16,143 bases of DNA from CAZXVU01 sp964644465 (GTDB lineage: Bacteria; Chlamydiota; Chlamydiia; Chlamydiales; SM23-39), in the NCBI GenBank assembly GCA_964644465.1, contig CAZXVU010000042.1, positions 1 to 16,143 of the forward strand, given 5' to 3'. The position numbers and the translations under genes are program-made. The stretch's first letter is position 1. The number at the start of each line of letters is the position of its first letter. The notes beneath the pieces are model-generated. The model was given only the letters and a program-made list of their open reading frames with translations, was not told the origin of the DNA and searched no databases. Below, in pieces: positions 7,390 through 14,866 of this stretch.

Positions 7390-8330
7390 TAGTGTTTGAA
7401 CCATTCGACAAAGCGAAGGATTCCCTCTTCTAAAGAAACAGACGGCTGGAAATGGAGCAAGCGCTGGCTCTTTTCGATATCTGCGTAGGTTTCTATGACC
7501 TCGCCGGGCTGCATGGGGAGCAGCTCTTTAACAGCCTTTTTCCCAAGAGCCTCTTCTAAAAGCTGGATCAAATAAAGTAAATCAATCGGTCGATTATTCC
7601 CTAAATTGAAAATCTCGCAGGGAGCGCCTAAGTCCATCGCTGCAATCGTGCCTTGGACAATATCATCAATAAATGTGAAATCGCGCCGCATCTGTCCGCG
7701 GTTAAACACTTGGATTGGCTGGCCGTCGCAAATCTGACGGGTGAATCTGTAATAGGCCATATCGGGCCGGCCCCAAGGTCCATAGGCGGTGAAGTAACGG
7801 AGGGCTGTGACAGAGAGGCCATATAGATTGTGGTAGGCATGGGCCATCACTTCATTGGCTTTTTTCGTGGCGCCATAGAGATTGGCGGGATAATCGGTCC
7901 GATCCTCTACGCTGAAAGGGATTTTCTTATTCAGCCCATAAACAGACGAGGAAGAAGCGTAGATCAATTTGAGCTCCGGAAAGAGGCGGCAGGCTTCGAG
8001 AATGGAGACAAATCCTTGTAGGTTCGAGGCGATGTAATCATCAGGCTGTGTTAATGAATGGCGAACGCCTGCCTGGGCGGCTAAATGGACTACATGGGTG
8101 ATTCCATGGCGAAAAAGTAGGCGCTGCACGGCGTCTTTTTCGCGGATGTCTGTATGTTGGATTTCAATTTTTTGCTTTTGAAGAATCTCTGCACGGTCTT
8201 TTTTAAGCTGAGGATCGTAATACGAATTGAAATTGTCGAGGCCGATCACGAAGTCGCCTCTTTTGTGGATTGCATGGGCTAAGTGGAATCCAATGAATCC
8301 CGCGGCGCCTGTGATCAATACTCGTTTCAT
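7353..8330 (-). CDS. UDP-glucuronate 4-epimerase-type NAD-dependent sugar epimerase
   Basis: Extended short-chain dehydrogenase/reductase of 325 residues, most likely interconverting UDP-glucuronate and UDP-galacturonate in the cytoplasm. The NAD-binding GAAGFIG is at 8-14. DNFNSYYDPQLKKDR (32-46) and HLAAQAGVR (82-90) are typical of UDP-GlcA 4-epimerases. The catalytic set is the serine cluster 126-129 with Y152 and K156 (YGATKK). SVEDRTDYPANLYGA and FTAYGPWGRPDMA (180-192) are near-consensus; the consensus FTVYGPWGRPDMA has V where this has A. The ATG at 8330 has no strong ribosome binding site. It is transcribed divergently from the Wza-like gene and ends inside the 3' end of the NAD(P)HX repair gene. 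UDP-GlcNAc or UDP-Glc 4-epimerase activity is possible but less likely from the motifs. Confidence 0.85.
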   Translation of the reverse strand: MKRVLITGAAGFIGFHLAHAIHKRGDFVIGLDNFNSYYDPQLKKDRAEILQKQKIEIQHTDIREKDAVQRLLFRHGITHVVHLAAQAGVRHSLTQPDDYIASNLQGFVSILEACRLFPELKLIYASSSSVYGLNKKIPFSVEDRTDYPANLYGATKKANEVMAHAYHNLYGLSVTALRYFTAYGPWGRPDMAYYRFTRQICDGQPIQVFNRGQMRRDFTFIDDIVQGTIAAMDLGAPCEIFNLGNNRPIDLLYLIQLLEEALGKKAVKELLPMQPGEVIETYADIEKSQRLLHFQPSVSLEEGILRFVEWFKHYHALPSFHFITA

Positions 8331-8437
8331 TTAATTGCTTGTTCTCATAAAAAAACTTGTGCTATACAAGGAAACTCCAAATGCTGTTTTCCATCTTAAT
8401 GGCCTGAATTCTTATTTTGCATGGGTTTTTTTCAGAT

Positions 8438-9490
8438 ATGACAAGAATCATAAGCTTACTTCTAACCGCCCTCTGTCTCGCTGGATGCAGCGGACCCTAC
8501 ATGGGGAAAGATCTCTTCGGGGCAGATGAATTCGTACTCGATTCCTACAAGATCCGCGAAGGAAAGTTCTCCATCCGAGAAATGGAGGGTTTTTGCTTCG
8601 AAGAACTCGATGAGGAATACCTCGATGAATATCAAGATTTGATCCATGAAGACGACGTCCTTCAGATAGCGCTTTACCATCCCAAAAGGCTCGATGTGGT
8701 CGAGGCTGTAAAATCGATTGGGATGTCTGTAGGATACCGTGTGGTGAATGGGCAGGTAGCCCTTCCCGACCTGCCGCCCGTAGAGGTAGCAGGGCTGACT
8801 TTAGAGGAAGCGCGGCTGAAGATCCAAGATCATTATCAGCATCATATCCAGGATACCGAAGTCTTCCTCGCCTATAAAGACCGCATTGCGAGAAAAGTCG
8901 AACTGGCCGGCCTGGTGGGCCTTCCTAGCCTTCCCGTCGATGGGAAGATCCGCCTTTTCGACGTGCTCTCCAAGGCGAGAGTTCCTCCAGATGCAAATTT
9001 GTTCAAGAGCTATGTGATCCGCGATGGTCAGATGCTCCCTGTCGATTTAAATAAACTTTTGAAAGACGGCGATATGCAGCAAAACATCGTGATGCGGGGA
9101 GATGATAAAATCTATATCGCTGAAGCGTCTGCTGCCACCTTGATGGTCATGGGAGAAGTAGCCCGAGAAAGGACAATCAATCTTCCCAGAGGCTACATGT
9201 CTTTAAGACAGGCGCTGGCGGAAGCCGGCGGCATTCCTTACACGGGGGATAAATCGTATATCCAGGTGATCCGAGGCAGTATCGCAATGCCGAAAATCTA
9301 TACTCTCAATTGGGAGCATGTGATCCATCTTCCCAACGAAAGTTTGCTGCTGATGCCTGGAGATATCGTCTACGTAGCGGCAAAACCGATTACCGAATGG
9401 AACCGTTTTATTTCTCAGCTTCTGCCTAGCTTTACAGGACTTGAAGTGGTTGGCAAAGGATGCTCTAGCTGGGGGGTCTTTGTTCCGTGA
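8438..9490 (+). CDS. Wza-type polysaccharide export outer-membrane lipoprotein
   Basis: Protein of 350 residues. Residues 1-16 form a lipoprotein signal peptide with the lipobox LAGC, so C17 would be lipidated. The mature part has a Poly_export domain (about 68-145, with a DDVLQIALYHP strand), two SLBB domains (about 152-226 and 232-312, the second containing VMGEVARERTINLP and ending PGDIVYVA), and a C-terminal amphipathic segment WNRFISQLLPSF (321-332). That segment corresponds to the helix that forms the Wza pore in the outer membrane. The role would be an octameric channel for capsule or exopolysaccharide. I chose the ATG at 8438, not the TTG at 8417, because it puts the signal peptide at the very N-terminus. 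The stop overlaps the next start by four bases (GTGA). Confidence 0.88.
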   Translation: MTRIISLLLTALCLAGCSGPYMGKDLFGADEFVLDSYKIREGKFSIREMEGFCFEELDEEYLDEYQDLIHEDDVLQIALYHPKRLDVVEAVKSIGMSVGYRVVNGQVALPDLPPVEVAGLTLEEARLKIQDHYQHHIQDTEVFLAYKDRIARKVELAGLVGLPSLPVDGKIRLFDVLSKARVPPDANLFKSYVIRDGQMLPVDLNKLLKDGDMQQNIVMRGDDKIYIAEASAATLMVMGEVARERTINLPRGYMSLRQALAEAGGIPYTGDKSYIQVIRGSIAMPKIYTLNWEHVIHLPNESLLLMPGDIVYVAAKPITEWNRFISQLLPSFTGLEVVGKGCSSWGVFVP

Positions 9491-12351
9491 AGGATAAGCT
9501 TCCTGCTTTCGATTCAGAAGAGCGTATTTTTACTGTAAGCGATGTGCATCGCCTTTTTAATAGCTTGAAAAAAAGGCTGGTCAAGATCGCTCTCATCGGA
9601 GGCCTTTGCGGTTTTGTTTTCTGTGCCATTAAAGCCCCCAAATACAAAATCGAAGCGACCTTTAAAGAAGGCATTGAAAAATCGGGAGGAGATAGCGTCC
9701 TGAAAGATTTTTTAGGCGGCATGTCGGTGGCTCAACAGCCGCAGGCCGTGGCTTTGATGAAATCGTATCAAGTTTTAAAACCGCTCATTCAAAAGTTGGG
9801 TCTGCAGGTAGGAGTCAAAAAAGGGGGATGGATCGTTGGAAAAGTTTTTCGCCGCATCTCAGAAAATTTCAAAGCAGAAAGAGAAAAACCTTTAGAAGAC
9901 CTCGACTCTTTTGTTTTCCAAGATGTAGTTTACGATGGCGAGCAAACGCTCAACTTTTCTCTTCGATTTTCAGACAGGGAGCAATTTGCGGTTTATCTCT
10001 CAGGGCAGAAAAAAGAAATTGCTTCAGGGACTCTAGGCTCTATAGTGAGCCTTCCCAATGTTCGATTCACTTTGGCAAAAGTTCCAAATTCTTTAAAAAT
10101 CAATAGTTCTTACCCGCTTCAAATCGGATCTTGGATCGGTACGGCAAAAAAGCTCCGCGAGCAGCTTCAAATCGCTAACGGCAAGACGAATAAATCAATC
10201 TATGATCTGAGCTTTTATCACCGCGATCGGCATCTAGGCGTTCAGATTCTCAATGAACTCATGGCCGGCTATCAGAAGTATTTAAAAAAAGATCACGACG
10301 AACTTGCACAGGAGCAGCTTTCCTATCTCGAGCAAAAGCAGGAAGAGCTCTATGATAAGATGTCGACGATGTTCGATGATCATGTCGCCTATCTGAGTCG
10401 CAATCTCGGAACAAATGGGTTCATTGCCTTGGAGCAAGAAAGCGATACTCTTTTGAATCCTCATCAAAACATGATGACAAAAATATTAACGATCGAACTT
10501 GAACTATCGAGACTCGATCAGATGGGGAAAAATAATAATCTGATAGCGGTTGCAGATGATGGACCTTTTTCCGCAAAGCTCAATCAAATTGGAAACGTGA
10601 TGCGGGAACTGAGACAGCAACGGGATCTTCTTGAGCTTTCTCTCCAACATAAGCAGAACGTAACTGATGGATCCCAATTGGAATTCCGAAGGGACGAACT
10701 TAGAGAAATCAGAGGGCGTCGAGAGGCTGCTCAAAGACTTTTGGAGACCATCGAAAAGGGATTGGAAGTTCCTCTTTCTTCTTTTAACTTGAATCGACCG
10801 CTGGCTCTCTGGGCGCAAAAGGTCTATGAATCAGAGGATATTGAAGATAGAGAAGACCTCGCTGAATATCTGGAGAATTTCGAGCGCCTTCTATCCGTCC
10901 GAGAAAAGATGCTGCAGGAACGATTTTTTTATGGGAGCGATGCTCCCAGCGAATTGGAGGGGATCGATTTACAAACTTCGAAGGAACTTTTTGTCGAATA
11001 TAATACTAAGCTGGATAGAGTCGAAGCTTCCATGCGGCACTTCAACCAATTGAAAAATGAAATCCAGTTGAATGATTTTGAATTGAGCTCTCTCAGTTCC
11101 ATTTTGCATGACCCATTGAGCCAAAACTTAATCACCCAAGCGAGCGAATTAGCACTGAAGCTCAAGGATGAAAAATACCATAGCAGCAAAGAAGGAGAGC
11201 GCTGGCAGCAAGAGCTCGCTTTGCAGAGAAAGATCTTAAGCGACCATTTAGAGCAGCTCTTTAAAGTCGAAGAGCTCAATGCTTCCTTAATCCGAGAAAA
11301 AATCAAGGGCCTTCAGCAGGTAAGCCTCGATTGCATCAATCAGCAGCTTTCCGTGTTTTATGAGCAAGCTGCCGACGCTGTGAAAGAACGGCGCGAAGCG
11401 TTGATCCAGGAAAAACAAATCCTGGAAAAGAAAATGCTGGATATCCGTGCACTCGCATCTGAACTTCCCGAAAAATGGAGGCTTGAAAAATGGCTCGAGC
11501 TAAAAACGGAGATGGGAACAAAAATGATGGAGACTCTGACAAACCTGGTCGAGTCGAAGACAATCGGCCATCATCTCCACCATGTAGAATCAAAACCGCT
11601 CGATTTTGCAACCCTACCCGAGTTTCCTCAGAAGCCGGGTCTTTTTACAATGGCTTTTTTGGGAGCTTTCGGTGCTGCTTTCGGAACATTTTTTCTGAAG
11701 CTGATTCGCACCATCTTGAAAGGATTCCCCACTTCTGCGGAAAAACTGCGCGCCATGCGTTTTCCTTTTGCAGGAGAGATTAGCTCTTTCTGCGATGGGC
11801 CTGCAACAGAGACGATCAAGGGCCCTGATTTAGAGGTATTGCGTCAGCTGGCTCTGTTCTTGGAAGAAAAACCTCATGGGAAAACCATCGCTTTGATTGA
11901 AGGGAGAGGCCCTGATTATTCCTATTCTTTTGCAGAGAACTTGGCTCGGATGTCTTATCAATCAATCGTTTTGCGCTGCGATTTCACTGCAAAATTCAGG
12001 AATGAAGATTTGCCTGGCCTTTTGCAGATTTGGAAAGGGGAAATTGCAGAGCTTCCCATCAGAAAAGGAAATGGATTCGATTATATTACAGCGGGTGGAT
12101 TCAGTTCTTTTGGCGCAGAAGTGATCCAATCGCGCGCATTTTCTGAACTCCTAGAACTTCTCAAAAAAAATTACGATTGGGTTTTCCTTCTGATTCGAAG
12201 CCCTCTTGCCGATGCGGAATCGAAAACGGCCTTACGCCTTTGCGATAAAGCGATCGTCACAATCTCCGGCGAACAAACTGAATTGTTGACACCGTTTGCA
12301 GATTGGGCTTACCATGAAGGACGATGTCGTTTAACGTTTGTAACTACATGA
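9487..12351 (+). CDS. Wzc-like chain-length/export protein with a degenerate tyrosine-kinase domain
   Basis: Inner-membrane polysaccharide co-polymerase of 954 residues. TM1 is at about 31-50. A periplasmic region of roughly 670 residues follows, mostly charged coiled coil from about 262 to 700. Then come P711, P714 and P717 at three-residue spacing (the Wzz PxxPxxP motif) and TM2 at about 719-739. Residues about 779-954 keep the layout of a bacterial tyrosine-kinase domain. However, the Walker A position reads EGRGPDYSYSF (805-815) without GK(S/T), the Walker A' position reads IVLRCDF (827-833), and the Walker B aspartate appears to be isoleucine (LLIRSP, 901-906). There is no C-terminal tyrosine cluster. 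It is probably structural, setting chain length and linking to the Wza channel. The GTG start overlaps the wza-like stop, and the stop overlaps the next gene in ATGA. Confidence 0.85.
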   Translation: MKDKLPAFDSEERIFTVSDVHRLFNSLKKRLVKIALIGGLCGFVFCAIKAPKYKIEATFKEGIEKSGGDSVLKDFLGGMSVAQQPQAVALMKSYQVLKPLIQKLGLQVGVKKGGWIVGKVFRRISENFKAEREKPLEDLDSFVFQDVVYDGEQTLNFSLRFSDREQFAVYLSGQKKEIASGTLGSIVSLPNVRFTLAKVPNSLKINSSYPLQIGSWIGTAKKLREQLQIANGKTNKSIYDLSFYHRDRHLGVQILNELMAGYQKYLKKDHDELAQEQLSYLEQKQEELYDKMSTMFDDHVAYLSRNLGTNGFIALEQESDTLLNPHQNMMTKILTIELELSRLDQMGKNNNLIAVADDGPFSAKLNQIGNVMRELRQQRDLLELSLQHKQNVTDGSQLEFRRDELREIRGRREAAQRLLETIEKGLEVPLSSFNLNRPLALWAQKVYESEDIEDREDLAEYLENFERLLSVREKMLQERFFYGSDAPSELEGIDLQTSKELFVEYNTKLDRVEASMRHFNQLKNEIQLNDFELSSLSSILHDPLSQNLITQASELALKLKDEKYHSSKEGERWQQELALQRKILSDHLEQLFKVEELNASLIREKIKGLQQVSLDCINQQLSVFYEQAADAVKERREALIQEKQILEKKMLDIRALASELPEKWRLEKWLELKTEMGTKMMETLTNLVESKTIGHHLHHVESKPLDFATLPEFPQKPGLFTMAFLGAFGAAFGTFFLKLIRTILKGFPTSAEKLRAMRFPFAGEISSFCDGPATETIKGPDLEVLRQLALFLEEKPHGKTIALIEGRGPDYSYSFAENLARMSYQSIVLRCDFTAKFRNEDLPGLLQIWKGEIAELPIRKGNGFDYITAGGFSSFGAEVIQSRAFSELLELLKKNYDWVFLLIRSPLADAESKTALRLCDKAIVTISGEQTELLTPFADWAYHEGRCRLTFVTT

Positions 12352-13325
12352 GAGACCAAAAAAGAAAAAGAATTCTTGTTGCTGGAGGAGCTGGTTTTTT
12401 AGGCTCCCATCTTTGCGAGCGCCTTCTAAAAGAAGGGCACGAGGTTCTTTGCGCAGATAATTTTTTCACCGGCTCGAGAGATAATATCATCCATCTTCTC
12501 GGATCTCCCCATTTTGAGCTCATGCGCCACGATATCTGCCTACCTCTCTATGTCGAAGTCGATGAAATTTACAATTTTGCTTGCCCCGCCTCACCGCTCC
12601 ATTATCAAGCGGACCCGATCCAGACCATCAAAACTAGCGTGCTCGGCGCGCTCAATCTCCTCGGATTGGCAAAGCGGCTCAAATGCAAGATCTTCCAAGC
12701 ATCGACGAGCGAAGTCTATGGCGATCCCCACGTCCATCCGCAAAAAGAAGAATACTGGGGCAATGTCAATCCGATCGGATACCGCTCCTGCTATGATGAA
12801 GGGAAGCGCTGCGCGGAGACGCTCTTCTTTGACTATAAACGGAAAAATAATGTCTCCATCAAAGTCGCCCGTATTTTCAATACCTACGGACCCCGTATGC
12901 ATCCCAATGATGGACGCGTTGTATCAAACTTCATTGTGCAAGCTTTGAAAAATGAGCCGATCACGATTTACGGCGATGGGAAGCAAACCCGTTCTTTCTG
13001 CTATGTAAGCGATCTGATTGAAGTCGCCATCCGGCTGATGAATTCCCCAGAGGCAATTACAGGCCCTATCAACATCGGCAATCCGACGGAGTTCCATGTT
13101 TTCGAGCTCGCGAATCAAGTCATCGCGCTGACCGGTTCTAAGTCTAAAATCGTCTACAATCCTCTTCCAGCAGACGATCCTAAACAAAGGCGCCCTGATA
13201 TTTCTAAAGCGCGCGAGCTTCTCGGCTGGCAGCCCGTGGTTGCACTCCAAGAAGGGCTCAAAGAAACAATCGCCTATTTTGAAAAGGCATTAGCAGGCTC
13301 TCAGCTCACCGAAGCTGTATTCTAG
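12348..13325 (+). CDS. uxs: UDP-glucuronate decarboxylase (UDP-xylose synthase)
   Basis: Extended short-chain dehydrogenase/reductase of 325 residues that converts UDP-glucuronate to UDP-xylose with CO2 release in the cytoplasm. Highly characteristic motifs are GGAGFLGSHL (13-22), FACPASPLHYQ (77-87), TSEVYGDP (120-127), NPIGYRSCYDEGKR (141-154; Y149 and K153 form the catalytic pair) and ARIFNTYGPRM (174-184). I chose the ATG at 12348 because it overlaps the preceding stop as ATGA, typical of coupling, and begins like the family. An in-frame ATG at 12324 would add eight residues but has an AAGGA only two bases away. It is the last gene of the export operon. The neighbouring 4-epimerase would compete with it for UDP-glucuronate. 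Confidence 0.92.
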   Translation: MRDQKRKRILVAGGAGFLGSHLCERLLKEGHEVLCADNFFTGSRDNIIHLLGSPHFELMRHDICLPLYVEVDEIYNFACPASPLHYQADPIQTIKTSVLGALNLLGLAKRLKCKIFQASTSEVYGDPHVHPQKEEYWGNVNPIGYRSCYDEGKRCAETLFFDYKRKNNVSIKVARIFNTYGPRMHPNDGRVVSNFIVQALKNEPITIYGDGKQTRSFCYVSDLIEVAIRLMNSPEAITGPINIGNPTEFHVFELANQVIALTGSKSKIVYNPLPADDPKQRRPDISKARELLGWQPVVALQEGLKETIAYFEKALAGSQLTEAVF

Positions 13326-13342
13326 ATCACCGCAAAGTAATA

Positions 13343-13411
13343 ATGGCGGGATGCCTGCACCCCCATTTTCACCACTGAGAACTCTGAGGTGGGGGGTAAC
13401 CCCGAGCGCCT
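13343..13411. other. GC-rich interrupted hairpin downstream of uxs
   Basis: CACC (13370-13373) pairs with GGTG (13388-13391), continued by CCCCC (13360-13364) with GGGGG (13392-13396) across a five-base bulge; an outer GGCG/CGCC can close the structure, and GGGG-TAA-CCCC competes on the right side. No T-tract follows on either strand, so it is not a standard intrinsic terminator. It sits at the boundary between the polysaccharide operon and the AT-rich accessory stretch and could be a 3' stabilising structure or a fragment of a dispersed repeat. Confidence 0.35.
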
Positions 13412-13447
13412 TATGAAAAAGTTAATTTCAGGTGTGTTCGGGTTATG

Positions 13448-13476
13448 TTGAAATAAATCGTGAAAATTAATATAAT
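13448..13476 (+). promoter_or_regulatory. Strong sigma-70-type promoter for the ankyrin gene
   Basis: TTGAAA (13448-13453), a 17-base spacer and a perfect TATAAT (13471-13476) precede the ATG at 13505. Transcription would begin near 13483 with a leader of about 22 bases. This is the best promoter match in the window. No Shine-Dalgarno sequence follows it. Confidence 0.65.
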
Positions 13477-13504
13477 ATAAGTATTAAAAAATGATTTATT
13501 AATT

Positions 13505-14140
13505 ATGAGTGTATTTCCAGTTTCCAGAGTCCAAAACTCTTCTTCAAGAGTCTTTTATGAGAACGGAAATGATGAGAGAATTCCCAGGATCACTAGGAAT
13601 GCATTAAATCCTCCGCCGTCTTATTCAGAATCTTTGACTCAAAAAGCAATAAAATTTCTTGAATCTTGTAGGCATGGATATATTGATAGAGCTCTTATGG
13701 CCGATCCCATTGCATTGGGTTGTAAGGAATATGAAAAGGAAGAGGTCCCCCTTCATTTAGCTTGTAAAAATGGTCATTTAAATGTCGTTAGAGCGCTGAT
13801 TGGAAGAGGGGCCGATCTCAATGAGGAAAATCTGGATGGAGACACATCTCTTGATCTAGCTTGCAAGGCGGGCTTCAAAGAAATAGCTATTTGTTTATTG
13901 CAATCGGGGGCGGAATATTCTTTGTCCGAGTTGGTGCAGAAAACGAGAGGAGCACATTTTATCTACGAAGTCGCCACGGCTTTTCATAAAACGAGAATTG
14001 TATCAAGAGATCCAAACTCCCCCTTTTATCCCATTTTTGAAGCCTTGATCCAATGCAAAGAACGTTTGGACGGACAAAGAGATCCAGTGGAAATAGTCTT
14101 AGATGAAAATATAAAACTGAATGGTAGTAGAGGGGAATGA
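13505..14140 (+). CDS. Ankyrin-repeat protein with a PPxY motif (N-terminal portion of a split gene)
   Basis: Product of 211 residues if translation stops at the TGA. Two ankyrin repeats are visible: about 81-109 (VPLHLACKNGHLNVVRALI, then RGADLN) and about 112-140 (DTSLDLACKAGFKEIAICLL, then SGAEYS). The N-terminal 45 residues are polar and probably disordered, like many secreted effectors, and contain PPSY (37-40), a PPxY motif that eukaryotic WW domains bind. No Sec signal peptide is present. Ankyrin proteins of intracellular bacteria often act on host proteins, so type III secretion is plausible but not shown by the sequence. It is driven by the strong promoter just upstream. If the gene is decayed, this fragment may be unstable or inactive. 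Confidence 0.6.
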   Translation: MSVFPVSRVQNSSSRVFYENGNDERIPRITRNALNPPPSYSESLTQKAIKFLESCRHGYIDRALMADPIALGCKEYEKEEVPLHLACKNGHLNVVRALIGRGADLNEENLDGDTSLDLACKAGFKEIAICLLQSGAEYSLSELVQKTRGAHFIYEVATAFHKTRIVSRDPNSPFYPIFEALIQCKERLDGQRDPVEIVLDENIKLNGSRGE

Positions 14141-14293
14141 TGTTCTAAATATGTTTGGATTTATAGGCTTCTTTTAGGTCTTCAAGAATTAGCATCTCTA
14201 GAGTTTAGAGAATTTATCCGATCCATCAATCTGCCAAATGCGGAATTTTTTTCGAATCCCGCGATTGTATTTTGCCAAGCGCTCTCAGGACAA

Positions 14294-14860
14294 GTGATTC
14301 ATTTTGAAAGAAGTGAAATGAGCGTAGATAAAGTGGATTGGATGATCGATCTACTTTTCAAGGAGTTTGGAAAGGTTAATGATCCCTCGATGAGCGAAGA
14401 AGAACGAAAAGAGAAACTTCTCCATTTTTTCAATGGAGCTTTTGATCCCGACGAGAAAAATTATTGTTTCGATCATAAGATTTCTATCTTGGAGCAATAT
14501 GGAGCTCGTTCCGTCATGAAAGAAGATTTTGTCGTGGATATCAATCCGAATATGGGGTCTCTTCAGAGAGCTTTTGCCTATTTCGATGCTTTCCGTAATC
14601 GGCAAATCGATAAAATGGCAGGCGAAGAGAAGAAAAAATATCTCGAACTCAAAGAACAGATACTGAGCAAGCATAATGAGACAATGGATGTTCGCCGTCG
14701 ATTTTATTCCTCTTACTGCACAAAAATAAGATTTCAAGACTTTTTAGAGAAAGAATTCCCTCGACCTTATCAGGACATTTTTGATCAAATTAGCGCGGGT
14801 GATCTGGATGATTACATTAGTCCCTTTGGAAAGAGCTTTTTAGATTTCCTTAGAAGTTGA
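14294..14860 (+). CDS. Downstream portion of the split ankyrin gene (no recognised domain)
   Basis: The frame is open from 14141. The first usable starts are GTG at 14294 (188 residues) and ATG at 14318, the latter with an AGAAG four bases before it, which is too close for good initiation. The product is helical and highly charged, with KxEE/EExK-rich segments such as SEEERKEKLLHFF and GEEKKKYLELKEQI. I recognise no domain. Because the frame is continuous with the ankyrin portion across the TGA, I regard it as the C-terminal domain of that protein and not an independent gene. Independent expression by reinitiation cannot be excluded. Confidence 0.45.
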   Translation: MIHFERSEMSVDKVDWMIDLLFKEFGKVNDPSMSEEERKEKLLHFFNGAFDPDEKNYCFDHKISILEQYGARSVMKEDFVVDINPNMGSLQRAFAYFDAFRNRQIDKMAGEEKKKYLELKEQILSKHNETMDVRRRFYSSYCTKIRFQDFLEKEFPRPYQDIFDQISAGDLDDYISPFGKSFLDFLRS

Positions 14861-14866
14861 TACGCT

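Larger units (their letters stand above)
13505..14860 (+). pseudogene. Ankyrin-repeat gene interrupted by an in-frame TGA
   Basis: The frame that starts at 13505 meets TGA at 14138-14140 and then stays open in the same frame up to the TGA at 14858-14860. Without the internal TGA it would encode 451 residues. The stretch right after the stop reads like normal protein (CSKYVWIYRLLLGLQELASL), and there is no promoter or convincing start in the first 150 bases after it. The simplest reading is one gene broken by a nonsense substitution. A sequencing error or two separate genes would be the alternatives. Confidence 0.65.

Noticed and set aside
8417..8437. TTG start for the Wza-like lipoprotein
   Set aside because: It would put seven extra residues, including an aspartate, before the basic start of a well-formed lipoprotein signal peptide beginning at 8438.
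12324..12347. Upstream in-frame ATG as start of the UDP-xylose synthase
   Set aside because: The AAGGA is only two bases from it, and the extra residues are the out-of-frame tail of the preceding gene; the ATGA overlap at 12348 fits better.
13413..13451. Twelve-codon frame beginning MKKLISGVFG and resembling a signal peptide
   Set aside because: It stops right at a cysteine codon and overlaps the -35 element of the ankyrin promoter; too short to support.
14250..14265. TTCGAATCCC resembling a tRNA T-loop
   Set aside because: The flanking bases do not form a five-pair T-arm, and no acceptor or anticodon stem fits; it is within the continuous coding frame.
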